The notes under the pieces: model-generated | What the model saw: the letters and a program-made list of their open reading frames with translations, nothing else | Databases searched by the model: none | What the model was told of the DNA's origin: nothing | Position numbers and translations under genes: made by a program | Shown here: piece after piece, positions 1-8,337 of the stretch | Layout: every line of letters starts with the position of its first letter | How positions within the stretch are numbered: the stretch's first letter is position 1 | From: an uncultured Bacteroidales bacterium | Lineage (GTDB): Bacteria > Bacteroidota > Bacteroidia > Bacteroidales > Muribaculaceae | Assembly: GCA_900554345.1 (NCBI GenBank) | Contig: USHH01000085.1 | Span: 1 to 8,538, forward strand | DNA: 8,538 bases | Direction: 5' to 3'

Positions 1-927
1 CCAGCCGATGCGGCGGGGACGGCCCGTGACGGTGCCGTACTCATGTCCACGCTCGCGGATCTCGTTGGCGGTGTCGCCGAAGATCTCCGTGGGGAAGGGG
101 CCCTCCCCCACTCTCGTGCAGTAGGACTTGGCGACGCCCACCACATTCTCCACCCACCTGGGGGCTATGCCGGCGCCGACGGGGACACTGGCGGCGGAGG
201 GGGTCGAGGAAGTGACGTAGGGATACGTGCCGTGGTCGATGCAGAGCATCATGCCCTGGGCGCCCTCGAAGAGGATCTTCTTGCCCGGAGTGTTGCAGGC
301 CTCATTGATGAGGTCGGAGGTGTCGCAGATCATGTGGCCGATCTGGCGTGCGATGTCCATGTAGGATGCGTATACGTCATCGAATGAGAACTCGTCGAGG
401 CCGAGCATGCGGAGCTCCTGGTTCTTCACATCGAGTGCTGCGCGGAGACGGAGCGCGAAGTAGTCGGGCTCGAGGAGGTCGCCCATGCGGAGGCCGATGC
501 GGCTGTATTTGTCGGAATAGGCAGGGCCGATGCCCTTCTTGGTTGTGCCGATGAGGGCCTCGCCCTTTCGGCACTCGTAAGCGCCGTCGAGCACGGAATG
601 CCAGGGCATCACCATGGCGGCGCGGTCGGAGATGCGGAGCTGGTAGTCGGTGACGCCCTGCTTGTGGAGCTTCTCGAGCTCGGCGATGACCGAGACGGGA
701 TTGACGACCATGCCGTTGCCCATCACATTGACCGTGGCGGGATTGAAGATGCCGGAGGGGATGCTCTGGAGGGAGTATTTATGGCCGCCGAAGACCACGG
801 TGTGTCCGGCGTTGTTGCCCCCCTGGTAGCGCACCACCATGTCGGCGCGGCATGCGAAGTAGTCGGTGATTTTGCCTTTACCCTCATCGCCCCACTGGGA
901 GCCGATGACAACTAATCTTTCTGACAT
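1..927 (-). CDS. purA: Adenylosuccinate synthetase, N-terminal 309 residues (runs off left edge)
   Basis: Joins IMP and aspartate using GTP to give adenylosuccinate, the first step of the AMP branch, in the cytoplasm. The frame is open from the ATG at 927 to the window edge. The nucleotide-binding and catalytic motif GSQWGDEGKGK lies at residues 9-19, so the catalytic Asp is D14, and NNAGHT follows with catalytic H42. The IMP-phosphate loop GTTKKGIGPAYSDK is at about 127-140. Further on are FEGAQG, the IDHGTYPYVTSS stretch and, at the edge, TGRPRRIGW. The family is about 430 residues long, so roughly the last 120 are outside the window. The start lies inside the end of purB, a 16-nt overlap, which suggests translational coupling. 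No Shine-Dalgarno is visible, because the upstream bases are purB codons. All catalytic motifs visible here are intact. Confidence 0.97.
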   Translation of the reverse strand, partial: MSERLVVIGSQWGDEGKGKITDYFACRADMVVRYQGGNNAGHTVVFGGHKYSLQSIPSGIFNPATVNVMGNGMVVNPVSVIAELEKLHKQGVTDYQLRISDRAAMVMPWHSVLDGAYECRKGEALIGTTKKGIGPAYSDKYSRIGLRMGDLLEPDYFALRLRAALDVKNQELRMLGLDEFSFDDVYASYMDIARQIGHMICDTSDLINEACNTPGKKILFEGAQGMMLCIDHGTYPYVTSSTPSAASVPVGAGIAPRWVENVVGVAKSYCTRVGEGPFPTEIFGDTANEIRERGHEYGTVTGRPRRIGW

Positions 928-2222
928 TGCTCAATGTTATTGCGTTGGTAGATATAATCCACATTCTTCATGTAGTAGTCGAGCGTGAAGCAGGCGTCGA
1001 GCTCCTCGGGAGTGAGGGTCTCGGCCACCACGGGGTTGAGCTTCAGGAGCTCCTGGTAGGAGGAGCCGGTGGCCATGGCCTGCATGGCTACGGGCTGCAC
1101 GGTGTCGTAGGCCTTCTCGCGAGAGAAGCCCTTTCCGATGAGTGCGTTCATGACGCGCTGGGCGAAGATGACGCCGTTGGTCATGTAGATGTTGCTCTTC
1201 ATGCGGTCTTCGAAGACCACGAGGTTCTCGAGGATGCCCATCATGCGGTTGAGCATATAGTCGAGGAGGATGGTGGCGTCGGGCATGATGATTCGCTCGG
1301 TGGCTGAGTGGGAGATGTCGCGCTCGTGCCAGAGGGCGACGTTCTCGGCGGCGGTGGCCATGTATCCCCTCATCACGCGGGCGCAGCCGCAGATGTTCTC
1401 GGAGCTGATGGGGTTGCGCTTGTGGGGCATTGCGGAGCTGCCCTTCTGCCCCTTGCCGAAGGCCTCCTCCACCTCATGCACCTCCGTGCGCTGGAGATTG
1501 CGCATCTCCATCGCCATCTGCTCGAGAGTGGATGCGATGACGGCGAGCGTCGCCATGTAGAAGGCATGGCGGTCGCGCTGTATCACCTGTGTGGAGATGT
1601 CGGCGCTGTCGATGCCGAGCTTTTCGCAGACATAATCCTGGACAAACGGGGGTATGTTGGCGAAATTGCCGACGGCGCCGCTTATCTTGCCGACCTCGAC
1701 GCCCTTGGCGGCCATGCGGAAGCGCTCGATGTTGCGGCGCATCTCCTCATGCCAGAGCACCCACTTGAGGCCGAACGAAGTGATATCGGCGTGGATGCCG
1801 TGGGTGCGGCCGATGCAGGGGACGTATTTGAAACGGATGGCCTGGCGACGCAGCATCTCCATGAAGCGCTCGAGGTCGTCGAGGATGATCTCGTCGGCCT
1901 GCTTGAAGAGGTATCCGTTGGCGGTGTCTACGACATCGGTGCTGGTGAGGCCATAGTGAATCCACTTGCGCTCCTCGCCGAGGCTCTCGCTGACGGTGCG
2001 GGTGAAGGCCACGATGTCGTGGCGTGTCTGGAGCTCGATCTCCTTGATGCGGTCGATATTGAAAGTGGCCTTGGCCCAGAGCTTCTCGACATCCTCGGGG
2101 GGGACGACGCCGAGCTCGCGCCAGGCCTCGGCGGCGAGGATCTCGACCTTGAGGTAGGCGTCAAACTTGTTCTGCTCCGTCCAAACGCGGCGCATGACGT
2201 CTCTTCCGTATCTCTCTATCAT
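912..2222 (-). CDS. purB: Adenylosuccinate lyase
   Basis: Fumarase/aspartase-superfamily lyase that removes fumarate from SAICAR (giving AICAR) and from adenylosuccinate (giving AMP), so it serves both the main pathway and the AMP branch. The protein has 436 residues, close to the short Bacillus-type PurB. The expected active-site residues fall at the same numbers as I recall for the B. subtilis enzyme: H68 in TRHDIVAFTR, H89 in HYGLTSTDVVDTA, and H141 in GRTHGIHADITSFGLKW. The family signature GSSAMPHKRNP is at 261-271 with the catalytic serine in its flexible loop. The ATG overlaps the folD stop as ATGA, and the 3' end overlaps purA by 16 nt. It is therefore tightly coupled to both neighbours. 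Full length, with nothing missing. Confidence 0.98.
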   Translation of the reverse strand: MIERYGRDVMRRVWTEQNKFDAYLKVEILAAEAWRELGVVPPEDVEKLWAKATFNIDRIKEIELQTRHDIVAFTRTVSESLGEERKWIHYGLTSTDVVDTANGYLFKQADEIILDDLERFMEMLRRQAIRFKYVPCIGRTHGIHADITSFGLKWVLWHEEMRRNIERFRMAAKGVEVGKISGAVGNFANIPPFVQDYVCEKLGIDSADISTQVIQRDRHAFYMATLAVIASTLEQMAMEMRNLQRTEVHEVEEAFGKGQKGSSAMPHKRNPISSENICGCARVMRGYMATAAENVALWHERDISHSATERIIMPDATILLDYMLNRMMGILENLVVFEDRMKSNIYMTNGVIFAQRVMNALIGKGFSREKAYDTVQPVAMQAMATGSSYQELLKLNPVVAETLTPEELDACFTLDYYMKNVDYIYQRNNIEQCQKD

Positions 2223-3070
2223 TTCTTTACATTATTAAGGTAGCATTCAAGTGTGTTCTCAAGGAGGCATGCGCGGGTCATGGGGCCGACGCCTCCGGGG
2301 ACCGGAGTGATGACGGAGGCCTTGTCCTTGACGGCCTCGTAGTCGACGTCGCCGCAGAGACGTCCGGTCTCGGGATCGCGGTTGACGCCCACGTCGATCA
2401 CGGCGGCGCCGGGGGCCACCATGTCGGCCGTCACGAAGCGGGGGCGGCCGACAGCCACCACGAGTATATCGGCCTGCGAGGCGACCTCGGCGAGGTCGGC
2501 CGTGCGGCTATGGGCGATGGTGACGGTGGCGTTGCGGTCGAGCAGGAGCTTGGCCACGGGGAGGCCGACGATGTTGCTGCGGCCGATCACCACGGCCTTC
2601 TTCCCCGCGATAGGCACGCCGGCCTTGTCGAGGAGCTTGATGATGCCCTTGGGGGTGCACGGGAGCACGCACTCCTGCTTCTGCCAGAGTGAGGCGACAT
2701 TGGAGGGATGGAAGCCGTCGACGTCCTTGCGGCGGTCGATGGCCGCGATCACGCGGTCGGAATCGATATGCTTCGGAAGGGGAAGCTGCACGAGGATGCC
2801 GTCGACCGTGTCGTCGGCGTTGAGGTCGGCGATAAGATCGAGCACTTCCTTCTCGGAAGTGTCGGCGGGACGACGGATGGTGGTGCTGACGAAGCCCACC
2901 TCCTCTGCATCCTTGCCCTTGCCTTTCACATAAGAGACACTTGCCGGGTCTTCGCCGACAAGAATCACCACGAGATGAGGGGCGCGGCCGTACTCACCGG
3001 CGAGCGAGGCCACCTTGGCGGCCACATCGCGCTTCACCTCGGCAGCGAGGTCTTTTCCATTGATAATCAC
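2219..3070 (-). CDS. folD: Bifunctional methylene-THF dehydrogenase / methenyl-THF cyclohydrolase
   Basis: Interconverts 5,10-methylene-THF, 5,10-methenyl-THF and 10-formyl-THF with NADP. 10-formyl-THF is the one-carbon donor for PurN and PurH, both encoded upstream in this operon. The protein has 283 residues, the usual FolD length. Catalytic Tyr and Lys are in SYVKGKGKDAEEVGF (Y47, K51). They are followed by DGILVQLPLPKHID with Q95, KDVDGFHP with D118, PCTPKG, the dinucleotide-binding stretch VVIGRSNIVGLPVAKLLL at about 160-177, and PGGVGPMTRACLLENTLE near the end. The start is GTG at 3070: reading upstream in frame reaches a TAA within seven codons with no ATG, and the conserved start (M)IINGKDLA begins exactly there. 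Its 3' end overlaps purB by 4 nt, whereas 169 nt separate it from purD. Confidence 0.97.
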   Translation of the reverse strand: MIINGKDLAAEVKRDVAAKVASLAGEYGRAPHLVVILVGEDPASVSYVKGKGKDAEEVGFVSTTIRRPADTSEKEVLDLIADLNADDTVDGILVQLPLPKHIDSDRVIAAIDRRKDVDGFHPSNVASLWQKQECVLPCTPKGIIKLLDKAGVPIAGKKAVVIGRSNIVGLPVAKLLLDRNATVTIAHSRTADLAEVASQADILVVAVGRPRFVTADMVAPGAAVIDVGVNRDPETGRLCGDVDYEAVKDKASVITPVPGGVGPMTRACLLENTLECYLNNVKK

Positions 3071-3093
3071 TTGAACTACAATTTTTATTTATG

Positions 3094-3122
3094 CAGGCAC
3101 GGAGGCGGGAGCCTCCGGCCTG
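3094..3122. repeat. Long imperfect hairpin in the folD leader
   Basis: An inner perfect stem GGAGGC (3101-3106) pairs with GCCTCC (3111-3116) around a 4-nt GGGA loop. It is extended by an outer stem, CAGGC (3094-3098) with GCCTG (3118-3122), with a small 2x1 internal loop between. The RNA hairpin should be very stable in either orientation. No run of T follows on either strand, so it is not a typical intrinsic terminator. It sits about 24 nt upstream of the folD start and could affect folD translation or protect an mRNA end. Confidence 0.6.
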
Positions 3123-3173
3123 ACGGTTAATATTCTGATATTTGATGCCACTGAAACCGCCGAGGGAGGGGAA

Positions 3174-3190
3174 ACATGCCGAAGGCATGT
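3174..3190. repeat. Perfect 7-bp inverted repeat, GAA loop
   Basis: ACATGCC (3174-3180) and GGCATGT (3184-3190) are perfect inverted repeats around a 3-nt loop. Flanking GGGG (3168-3171) and CCC (3191-3193) extend the pairing across a 2-nt bulge. This short GC-rich palindrome lies next to a second hairpin in an operon gap, the style of dispersed REP-like elements. Only one copy is in the window, so dispersal cannot be shown here. No T-tract follows. Confidence 0.6.
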
Positions 3191-3239
3191 CCCTACACGC
3201 CGGATATCTGAGCCAGAAGACATCATTATGATAAACATA

Positions 3240-4481
3240 TTAGAGGTCGATGACCTTGTGGCCGATGTCGCGGCGGAAGAAGAGGGAGCCACCGGCGGCG
3301 ATGCGCTCCGCGTCGGCGAGGGCGGCCTCGCGGGCAGCCTTCATGTCGGAGCCGGAGCCGACCACCATCAGCACGCGTCCACCGGCGCTGACGAGATTGC
3401 CGTCGGCGTCGCGGGCGGTGCCCATGTGGTAGACGCCGCAGGCGCTCTTCTCCACATCCTCGAGGCGGAAGCCCTTGGGATAGGAGCCGGGATAGCCGTC
3501 GGCGGCGAGCACGATGCCGAGATAGCACCGGGAGCTCCACTCGAGGGGGAAATCCTTACCTTCGAGGGCAGCCGTGAAGAGGGCGTAAATGTCGCTCTCG
3601 AGCCTGGGGAGCACCACCTCCGTCTCGGGGTCGCCGAAACGGGCGTTGAACTCAATCACCTTCAGACCCTCGACAGTGAGGATCAGGCCGCCGTAGAGCA
3701 CGCCGTAGAAGGGCACACCCTCGTCGGCGAGCGCGTCGGCCGTAGCCTGCATGATGTCGGTGAGGGCCCTGTCGCGCACCTCGGCGGTGATGAAGTCTAC
3801 CGGCGAGTAGGCACCCATGCCGCCCGTGTTGGGACCCCTGTCGCCCTCGAAGGCGCGCTTGTGGTCCTGGGCCAGGGCGAGGGGATAGACCTTACGTCCA
3901 CCCACCACGCACATGAACGAGAACTCGGGGCCTGAGAGGAAGTCCTCGATGACCACACGCCCCTTGCCGAAAGCGGAGTCGAGAAGCATGTCGCGCAGGG
4001 CAGCCTCGGCCTCCTCATAGGTGGCGGCGACCACGACACCCTTGCCGGCGGCGAGGCCGTCATACTTCACCACAGCGGGGAGCGGACGGCTCTTGACGTA
4101 GGCCCAGGCCTCGTCGAAGTCGTCAAATGATTTATAGGCTGCCGTGGGGATGGAATGCTTCATCATGAGCTCCTTGGCAAACTCTTTGCTGCTCTCGATG
4201 CGGGCGGCGCTCTTCGTGGGGCCGAAGGCGCGTAGGCCGCGGGCCGTGAAGACATCGACAAGCCCGGCGGCGAGAGCGGCCTCGGGGCCTACCACCGTGA
4301 GGTCGACATTATGGGCGGCGGCGAAGTCGGCGAGGGCCTCGACATCGGTGACGGAGACGGGCACGCACTCGGCGAGCTCCGCGATTCCGGCGTTGCCCGG
4401 GGCGCAGTAGATGCGCTCCACCTGCGGAGAGCGGGCGAGCGCGGCCACCACCATCACGGTCTTGTTTCTTTCTATAGCCAT
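3240..4481 (-). CDS. purD: Phosphoribosylamine-glycine ligase (GAR synthetase) lacking its N-terminal glycine-rich loop
   Basis: ATP-grasp enzyme that joins phosphoribosylamine and glycine to make GAR, the second step of purine synthesis. The protein has 413 residues against about 420-430 in the family. Recognisable parts are CAPGNAGIAEL (26-36), LTVVGPEAALAAGLVD (61-76), the ATP-grasp glycine loop VVKYDGLAAGKGVVVA (137-152), QDHKRAFEGDRGPNTGGMGAYSP (about 205-227), the metal-site segment KVIEFNARFGDPET (274-287) and the C-terminal FRRDIGHKVIDL. What is odd is the start: MAIERNKTVMVV is followed directly by AALARSPQVE. Compared with E. coli PurD from memory, the ten residues holding the GxGGREHA loop of the N-domain are missing. 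Reading further upstream in this frame does not restore it. The ATG is 13 nt after the purH stop. Family assignment is certain, but activity is doubtful if the deletion is real. Confidence 0.95.
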   Translation of the reverse strand: MAIERNKTVMVVAALARSPQVERIYCAPGNAGIAELAECVPVSVTDVEALADFAAAHNVDLTVVGPEAALAAGLVDVFTARGLRAFGPTKSAARIESSKEFAKELMMKHSIPTAAYKSFDDFDEAWAYVKSRPLPAVVKYDGLAAGKGVVVAATYEEAEAALRDMLLDSAFGKGRVVIEDFLSGPEFSFMCVVGGRKVYPLALAQDHKRAFEGDRGPNTGGMGAYSPVDFITAEVRDRALTDIMQATADALADEGVPFYGVLYGGLILTVEGLKVIEFNARFGDPETEVVLPRLESDIYALFTAALEGKDFPLEWSSRCYLGIVLAADGYPGSYPKGFRLEDVEKSACGVYHMGTARDADGNLVSAGGRVLMVVGSGSDMKAAREAALADAERIAAGGSLFFRRDIGHKVIDL

Positions 4482-4494
4482 AGTCGGAGAGGGA

Positions 4495-6024
4495 TTAATG
4501 TTTGAAATGACGCATGCCGGTGAAGAGCATCACGATGCCCTTCTCGTCGGCCTTCTTTATGGCGTCCTCGTCGCGGATGCTGCCGCCGGGCTGCACGATG
4601 GCCGTTACGCCGTAGCGGGAGGCGAGCTCCACGGTGTCGTCGAAGGGAAGGAAGCCGTCGGAGGCGAGCACGAGCCCCTCGGTGACGCCGGCCTCGCGGG
4701 CCTGCTCGAGGGCGATGTGGGCCGAGCCGACACGGTTCATCTGTCCGGCGCCGACACCTACGGTAGCACCGTCCTTCACCACCACGATGGCATTGCTCTT
4801 GACGTGCTTCACGATGCGCCAGCCGAAGTTCATGTCGCGGAGCTGGGCCTCGGAGGGCTTGAGGGCCGTGACACACATATCGGGAGCGATTTCAAGGGTC
4901 GTGGTGTCGGCCTGCTGGGCAAGGAGGCCGCCGGTGACGCCGACATACTGCATGGCGCCCTCGTCGGAGCGCGACATGTCGACCTCGAGAAGGCGGAGGT
5001 TCTTCTTGGAGGCGAGCACCTCGAGGGCCTCGGCGGAGAACGACGGGGCGATGACGATCTCGAGGAAGATGGGCTTGAGGAGACGGGCGGTGGGGGCGTC
5101 GAGCTCGCGGTTGAAAGCCACGATGCCGCCGTAGATGCTCACCTTGTCGGCCTCGTAGGCCTTGCGCCAGGCCTCCTCGGCAGTGGCGCCCACGGCAGCC
5201 CCGCAGGGATTCATGTGCTTGAGGCCGACGCAGAAGGGGACGTCAAACTCGCGCACGATGGAGAGGGCGGCGTTGGCGTCCTGGATATTGTTGTAGCTGA
5301 GCTCCTTGCCTCCGAGCTGGCGGGCGAAAGCCACCGAGTAGGAGACGGGGTTCGGAGCGCGGTAGAAGGCGGCCTTCTGATGGGGGTTCTCGCCGTAGCG
5401 GAGCGACTGCACGAGGTCGAAGCTGAGGAATAGCTTCTCGGGAAGGCCGGCGGCGCGGCGCATATAGGCGGCGATGTGGCTGTCGTAGAGGGCGGTGTGG
5501 GTGTATGCCTTCGCGGAAAGGCGCAGGCGAGTCTCCGGCAGGGTGTTGCCCGTGGAGCGGATCTCGTCGAGCACACCGGCGTAGTCGGCGGGGTCGCAGA
5601 CCACAGTGACGTCGCGGAAATTCTTGGCGGCGCTGCGGAGCATCGAGGGGCCGCCTATGTCGATGTTCTCCACGGCATCCTCCATGGTGACGCCCTCGCG
5701 GGCGATGGTGGCCTCGAAGGGATAGAGGTTGACGACCACCATGTCGATGGTGGAAATGCCGTTGTCGGCGAGCTCCTGCATGTGTGAAGCGGAGTCGCGG
5801 CGGGCCAGAAGGGCGCCGTGCACCTTGGGATGGAGTGTCTTGACGCGACCCTCGCAGATTTCAGGGAAACCGGTGACGTCGCTGATGCCGGTGGGGTTGA
5901 GGCCGGCCTCGCGGAGGGCCTTCATGGTGCCGCCGGTGGCGATGATCTCCCAGCCGAGGGCCACGAGGGCTCTGGCGAAGTCGACGACGCCGGTCTTGTC
6001 GCTGACACTGACTAATGCTTTCAT
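4495..6024 (-). CDS. purH: Bifunctional AICAR transformylase / IMP cyclohydrolase
   Basis: Carries out the last two steps to IMP: formylation of AICAR with 10-formyl-THF, then ring closure. The protein has 509 residues, a normal length. The N-terminal MGS-like cyclohydrolase domain covers about 1-190, with SVSDKTG (6-12), ATGGT (29-33) and KTLHPKVHGALLARR (62-76). The C-terminal transformylase domain has RYGENPHQKAAFYR (209-222), KELSYNNIQDANAAL (240-254) and the catalytic Lys-His pair in GLKHMNPCG (K269, H270). NFGWRIVKHVKSNAIVV and FLPFDDTVE follow, and the protein ends in LFTGMRHFKH. The ATG at 6024 gives the standard MKALVSVSDKTG start. It is 62 nt downstream of purN, in an A/T-rich gap, and 13 nt upstream of purD. 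Both active sites look intact. Confidence 0.98.
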   Translation of the reverse strand: MKALVSVSDKTGVVDFARALVALGWEIIATGGTMKALREAGLNPTGISDVTGFPEICEGRVKTLHPKVHGALLARRDSASHMQELADNGISTIDMVVVNLYPFEATIAREGVTMEDAVENIDIGGPSMLRSAAKNFRDVTVVCDPADYAGVLDEIRSTGNTLPETRLRLSAKAYTHTALYDSHIAAYMRRAAGLPEKLFLSFDLVQSLRYGENPHQKAAFYRAPNPVSYSVAFARQLGGKELSYNNIQDANAALSIVREFDVPFCVGLKHMNPCGAAVGATAEEAWRKAYEADKVSIYGGIVAFNRELDAPTARLLKPIFLEIVIAPSFSAEALEVLASKKNLRLLEVDMSRSDEGAMQYVGVTGGLLAQQADTTTLEIAPDMCVTALKPSEAQLRDMNFGWRIVKHVKSNAIVVVKDGATVGVGAGQMNRVGSAHIALEQAREAGVTEGLVLASDGFLPFDDTVELASRYGVTAIVQPGGSIRDEDAIKKADEKGIVMLFTGMRHFKH

Positions 6025-6086
6025 ATTCTGTTATTGCTGTTGTTTTGTTTCACAAATTAATTAATTGCCGGCCATTCCTGACTTCC

Positions 6087-6645
6087 CTACAGGGCGGAAA
6101 GGAGTCGGGCGACGGTGTCGACGTAGAGGCGATGCTCGGTGCGGTGGATCATGGCCTCGAGCTCGTCGATGTCGGAGCCCTCGTAGGGCACGGGGGCCTG
6201 GGCTATGATGCGGCCGCCGTCGACGGTGTCGTTGACGTAATGGATGGTCACGCCGTAGACCTTCACGCCGTAGTCGAACGCGTCGCGGATGGCGTGGGCT
6301 CCCGGGAATGCCGGGAGGAGGGCCGGGTGGATGTTGATGATGCGTCCGCCGTAAGCCTCGAGAAGTGTGGGGCCGATGATGCGCATGTAGCCGGCGAGAC
6401 ATACGAGGGAGACGCCGCGCTCGCGGAGCATGGCGGCGATCTCGGCCTCAAACGCGGCCTTCGACGCGTAGGAGCGCGGGGAGAAGGCGAAGGTCTCCAC
6501 GCCGTGCTTCGCGGCACGCTCGCATACATACGCGCCCGGTTTGTCGCAGACCATCAGCGCTATCTCCGCAGGGAGGCGCCCCTCGTCGCAGGCGCCGGCG
6601 AGGGCCTCGAAATTGGAGCCGTTGCCGCTGGCGAAGACCGCGATC

Positions 6646-6656
<11 letters not shown>
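6087..6656 (-). CDS. purN: GAR transformylase (10-formyl-THF dependent)
   Basis: Transfers the formyl group of 10-formyl-THF to GAR, the third step of purine synthesis. With the ATG at 6656 the protein has 189 residues and begins MRHRIAVFASGNGSNFEAL, the usual PurN opening strand and phosphate loop. The catalytic triad is visible: Asn108 and His110 in INIHPALLPAFPG, and Asp146 in HYVNDTVDGGRIIAQ, two positions from E. coli N106, H108 and D144. An in-frame ATG at 6680 would add eight residues (MSPSNPFA) with no counterpart I know. It would lengthen the overlap with purM from 11 to 35 nt, so I prefer 6656. Formate-dependent PurT is a separate family and does not match. The overlap implies coupling to purM. 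Confidence 0.95.
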
Positions 6657-7689
<1,033 letters not shown>

Positions 7690-7716
7690 AATATTCTCTA
7701 TGGTATTGATGCTGAG

Positions 7717-8337
7717 TTAAGACTTTTTCTTTCTGAAATATTCCACCGCATTGCGGAAGATGTTCTGGTCGCGGTTGCCGTCGATGTTCCTCATGAGGCC
7801 GGGCTGCCAGCGCTCGGAGTGGCCCATCTTGCCGAGGATGCGGCCGTCGGGGGAAATGATGCCCTCGATGGCGGCCACGGAGCCGTTGGGATTGTAGGGC
7901 GACTCCATGGTGGCGTTGCCGGAGGGGTCGACATACTGGAATGCGATCTGGCCGTTGGCGCGGAGGGTCTCCACCATCCCGGGCGAGGCGGTGAACTTGC
8001 CCTCGCCGTGTGACGCGGCCACCGAATGGAGCTCGCCGGGGAAGAACCCGTCGAGCCACGGGGAGGCGATGGTGCCGACGCGTGTGGTGACGATCTGCGA
8101 GATGTGGCGGTTGATGTCGTTGCGGAAGAGCGTGGGGCTCTCGGGAGAGACCTCCCCTATCCTTCCGAACGGAAGGAGACCCGACTTGACGAGGGCCTGG
8201 AAGCCGTTGCAGATTCCGAGCACGAGGCCGCCGCGGGCGAGGAGCCGGCGTATGGCGTCGGCCACCTTGTCGCTGCAGAGCACGCTGGCGATGAACTTGC
8301 CGCTGCCGTCGGGCTCGTCGCCGGCGGAGAAGCCGCC
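7717..8337 (-). pseudogene. purL: purL 3' remnant (glutamine amidotransferase domain only)
   Basis: This is the PurL-derived part of the chimeric frame, about 205 residues. In complete PurL this domain releases ammonia from glutamine and passes it to the synthetase domains to make FGAM from FGAR. Cys, His and Glu of the glutaminase triad are present, but the segment before FSAGD is replaced by FeoB. That segment normally holds the first strands of the domain. Wording such as FSAGDEPDGSGKF and GKIGEV-like GRIGEVSPESPT resembles the long clostridial-type PurL. Its place directly before purM matches normal operon order, so the 3' end is probably in its native location and the break is on its upstream side. 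Whether the break exists in the living genome cannot be told from this sequence. Confidence 0.75.

Larger units (their letters stand above)
3071..3239. other. 169-nt intergenic gap between purD and folD
   Basis: This is the longest non-coding stretch in the window and the only large break in the operon. It holds two strong inverted repeats (listed separately) and an A/T-rich leader just before the folD GTG. Short open frames cross it on the minus strand, but they run into folD or purD in other frames and resemble no family I know, so I treat it as non-coding. No clear Bacteroidota promoter (TTTG plus TAnnTTTG) is visible on the minus strand. It may be an inserted palindromic element, an mRNA-processing site or an attenuator ahead of folD-purB-purA. 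The sequence does not decide between these. Confidence 0.6.

Noticed and set aside
1308..2243. 311-codon plus-strand open frame opposite purB
   Set aside because: Antisense shadow of purB with the same His/Asp/Leu-rich composition; purB has all its catalytic residues.
3094..3122. Intrinsic terminator after purD
   Set aside because: The hairpin is strong but no T-run follows on the minus strand (the next bases are CAT AAATAAAAATTG), so it does not meet the usual form.
2994..3188. Small minus-strand frames crossing the purD-folD gap
   Set aside because: They run into folD or purD in the wrong frame, pass through both hairpins and resemble no protein family.
4411..5433. 340-codon plus-strand open frame opposite purH and the purD start
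   Set aside because: Antisense shadow with no domain, spanning two real genes and their junction.
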